The notes beneath the pieces are model-generated. The model saw nothing but the letters and a program-made list of their open reading frames with translations. It was not told the origin of the DNA and did no database searches. A stretch of DNA of 64,000 nt from Sipunculus nudus (taxonomy: Eukaryota; Annelida; Sipuncula; Golfingiida; Sipunculidae), in the NCBI GenBank assembly GCA_026874595.1, contig CM049320.1, forward strand, positions 54,193,070 through 54,257,069. Reading direction: 5' to 3'. Of this stretch, positions 62,320 to 64,000 are shown in pieces. The first letter of the stretch is position 1. Every line of letters starts with the position of its first letter. A program made the position numbers and the translations under genes.

Positions 62320-63670
62320 CTTGGTAAACACAAAGATATTCAACTTAAAATAAACTCTTTGATTATCAACCAGTACACATCTTGTTTAACATTCTGATCA
62401 GCATTCCTTTGCCATTTTCAGATGGCCAGATTGTATGACTACGTTACTGTTTAGTTAATCGTTCCTAGCATATCTGGTATAATTTACAGTTTAGTTTAGC
62501 TTATTTAAACATTAATTGCTTCACTGAATCTCAAGAATAATGTTTCAAAACCACATTTGGCATGAGATCATACAGTTCCATTAGGTGTCATCAGATATTT
62601 ATAAAGCTATGCCTTTCACAGATAAACTTTCTACACAATAGAGGAGAGTTGAGTGTTCAAAATCCTTTCTGTTTATAATTTGCCCATGAGAAAATAGTTT
62701 TATTTAAATATGAAAAAAAAAATATTTGGATAATCCGCGAACCCAGAGAGGGCACATGGAAAGACAATTTTAAAATATGAAATATCTTACAAAATATATT
62801 TTGTTGGTTAATTCCGTTGATTCTGGGACTAAAATATGTGGAGCTGCTGTTGGGGAACTGAAGTACCAGGTTTGCTCAGGTCAATATTATGTAGGTAAAT
62901 GTGTTTTTAGTTATACGTATGAAATGTGGCACTCGGCCTTATTTGAAATGATCGCAATACAAATTATAGTTCTAGTGAAGGCGAATTGATGGTTAGGCCT
63001 ATCTTATGGTACGTTTCCAAAATATTAGCTCAAACACTGATGCATGAACATATAATCTTCTGAGCATTTCCACTATCCATTGTATCATTTCGCTCCGGAC
63101 CATATTTTAATTCTAAAGAAGCTTATTTCGTTAAAATACTGACACCCTCCAAAAGTGATAAAAGATAACTTGAACATCACATCTTAGGTGTGCTGGGCAA
63201 AGAGTTCTTAACAGCAACTTTTAAAAAAGAACAGAAATTATCAAGAGGTTGAAAGCGACAAGTTCCTAGATTCCAATAAATGATTTTGCTATTTCTGTGT
63301 GAAATAATAGTGGCTTTCGTTATTTAAACGTCTACTGTTTTAACAGTGCAAGAATAATCAATACACAAACGGTCCAAATTAAAACATTTTTTATAAAACT
63401 TTTATTGTATGTTACATTAGAGGTTTTGAGGGAATATAAATATTCCTTCTGAACAACTATTTTAGATTTGAAATTACTTTCTAGATTACATAAAACAATT
63501 TATTCTCAATTTATCGAATTCTTGACCAGAGAAAAGGAATAAATTGATGTTACTCCAAATATATTACCCTAAAACACATCATTCTTTTTCTTTAAACACA
63601 GCTTCAGGATAGGGTAAGTTTTAAGAAACCACATAATTGTTTCAATTTTCAAACCAATAAACATACTAAC

Positions 63671-63730
63671 CTGTCGTCGCCGGAGTTGTTGTCGGGACAA
63701 CTGTAGTGGCCGGTGTTGTGGTTGGAGCCA
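63671..63730 (-). CDS. Mucin-like cassette exon, array 2, copy 6
   Basis: Reads VAPTTTPATTVVPTTTPATT. Splice sites intact. It is the first cassette seen in transcription order; more are expected beyond the window. Confidence 0.7.
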
Positions 63731-64000
63731 CTTGGTAAACACAAAGATATTCAACATAAAATAAACTCTTTGATTATCAGCCAGTACACATCTTGTTTAA
63801 CATTCTGATCAGCATTTCTTTGCCATTTTCAGATGGCCAGATTTTATGACTACGTTACTGTTTAGTTAATCGTTCCTAGCATATCTGGTATAATTTACAG
63901 TTTAGTTTAGCTTATTTAAACATTAATTGCTTCACTGAATCTCAAGAATAATGTTTCAAAACCACATTTGGCATGAGATCATACAGTTCCATTAGGTGTC

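Larger units (their letters stand above)
3767..63730 (-). other. Inferred span of a mucin-like multi-micro-exon gene (partial)
   Basis: All Thr/Pro-rich cassettes in both arrays face the same way, share phase 1-1 and begin with the same motif (Val, Ala/Pro, Pro, Thr-Thr-Thr). This is what one minus-strand gene would show. The 17 intact 54-nt and 6 intact 60-nt cassettes would add 306 and 120 residues of an uncharged, Thr/Pro-dominated chain. Such a chain is the usual substrate for mucin-type O-glycosylation in the secretory pathway. Signal peptide, Cys-rich mucin domains, promoter and poly(A) site are not visible and would lie outside the window. The 30-kb gap between the arrays would be an intron. 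Transcription is inferred only. Two separate genes or a non-expressed satellite are alternatives. Confidence 0.5.
53990..64000 (-). repeat. Array 2: 1.4-2.0-kb tandem repeat with 60-nt cassettes, continues past the window
   Basis: Six cassette-bearing units with cassette spacing 1836, 1993, 1413, 1485 and 1411 bp. Shared landmarks include CTCAAGAATAATGTTTCA, GGCATGAGATCATACAG, TCTGTGTGAAATGAATGTTGG-like blocks and AGGTTTTGAGGGAATATAAA. The three units nearest the window end are the most alike. The 1993-bp interval is inflated by an internal duplication. The low-coordinate units (54-57 kb) are a separate, older subfamily. Confidence 0.9.

Noticed and set aside
59828-62989. Plus-strand open frames of 70-89 residues repeated in array 2 units (containing VDSGTKICGAAVGELKYQVC)
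   Set aside because: They are similar only because the units are recent duplicates. Differences between copies are mainly amino-acid changing, older units at 54.3, 56.2 and 58.0 kb have stops in the frame, and there is no splice or promoter context.
59245-63757. Minus-strand frames of 61-71 residues across the array 2 cassettes (containing KWLQPQHRPLQLPR)
   Set aside because: They read the cassette in the wrong phase and run into the intron. The phase joining split codons between exons gives the Thr/Pro sequence instead.

Overview
The window looks like nuclear DNA of an invertebrate animal, most likely a mollusc and plausibly a bivalve. It is AT-rich and intron-dominated, with no long open reading frames, decayed LINE and Penelope-like retroelements, tRNA-derived SINEs, inverted-repeat DNA transposons and long (TA)n tracts. 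Species cannot be named from the sequence alone. No complete single-exon gene, rRNA, functional tRNA or CRISPR array is visible.

The dominant structure is a set of tandemly amplified micro-exons on the minus strand. Array 1 (about 4.6-25.3 kb) has 23 repeats of about 888 bp, plus a partial one. Each carries one 54-nt Thr/Pro-rich cassette between an acceptor-like AG and a donor-like GTTAGT. Array 2 (about 54-64 kb, running off the window) has six longer repeats (about 1.4-2.0 kb), each with a 60-nt cassette of the type VAPTTTPATTVAPTTTPATT. All intact cassettes are phase 1-1 and a multiple of three, so any number can be joined or skipped without shifting frame. I infer one mucin-like O-glycosylation domain assembled from micro-exons, transcribed from high to low coordinates: array 2, then a 30-kb transposon-rich intron, then array 1, then a frameshifted cassette at 3.8 kb. 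No signal peptide, promoter or terminal exon of that gene can be seen. A satellite that captured an exon remains the alternative.

Array 1 is internally structured. Its edges are diverged and its centre homogenised. Between about 10.4 and 18.4 kb, units with a good donor (A) alternate with units whose donor is destroyed (B, GATAGT), giving a dimer of about 1.78 kb. From 20.2 to 22.8 kb successive cassettes are spaced exactly 888 bp apart.

Other regions: 1-2.2 kb holds a decayed L1/Tx1-like LINE ORF2 on the plus strand. The 25.3-53.6 kb spacer is a transposon graveyard. It contains a 2.0-kb inverted-repeat element nested in a dispersed repeat (26.8-28.8 kb), two inverted copies of a pogo-like MITE beside (TA)n (30.3-30.7 and 35.1-36.0 kb), exon-like and hAT-like remnants on the minus strand (36.7-38.5 kb), a Penelope-like GIY-YIG remnant (47.9-48.5 kb), two tRNA-derived SINEs (43.2 and 50.7 kb) and a tandem duplication (48.7-49.6 kb).
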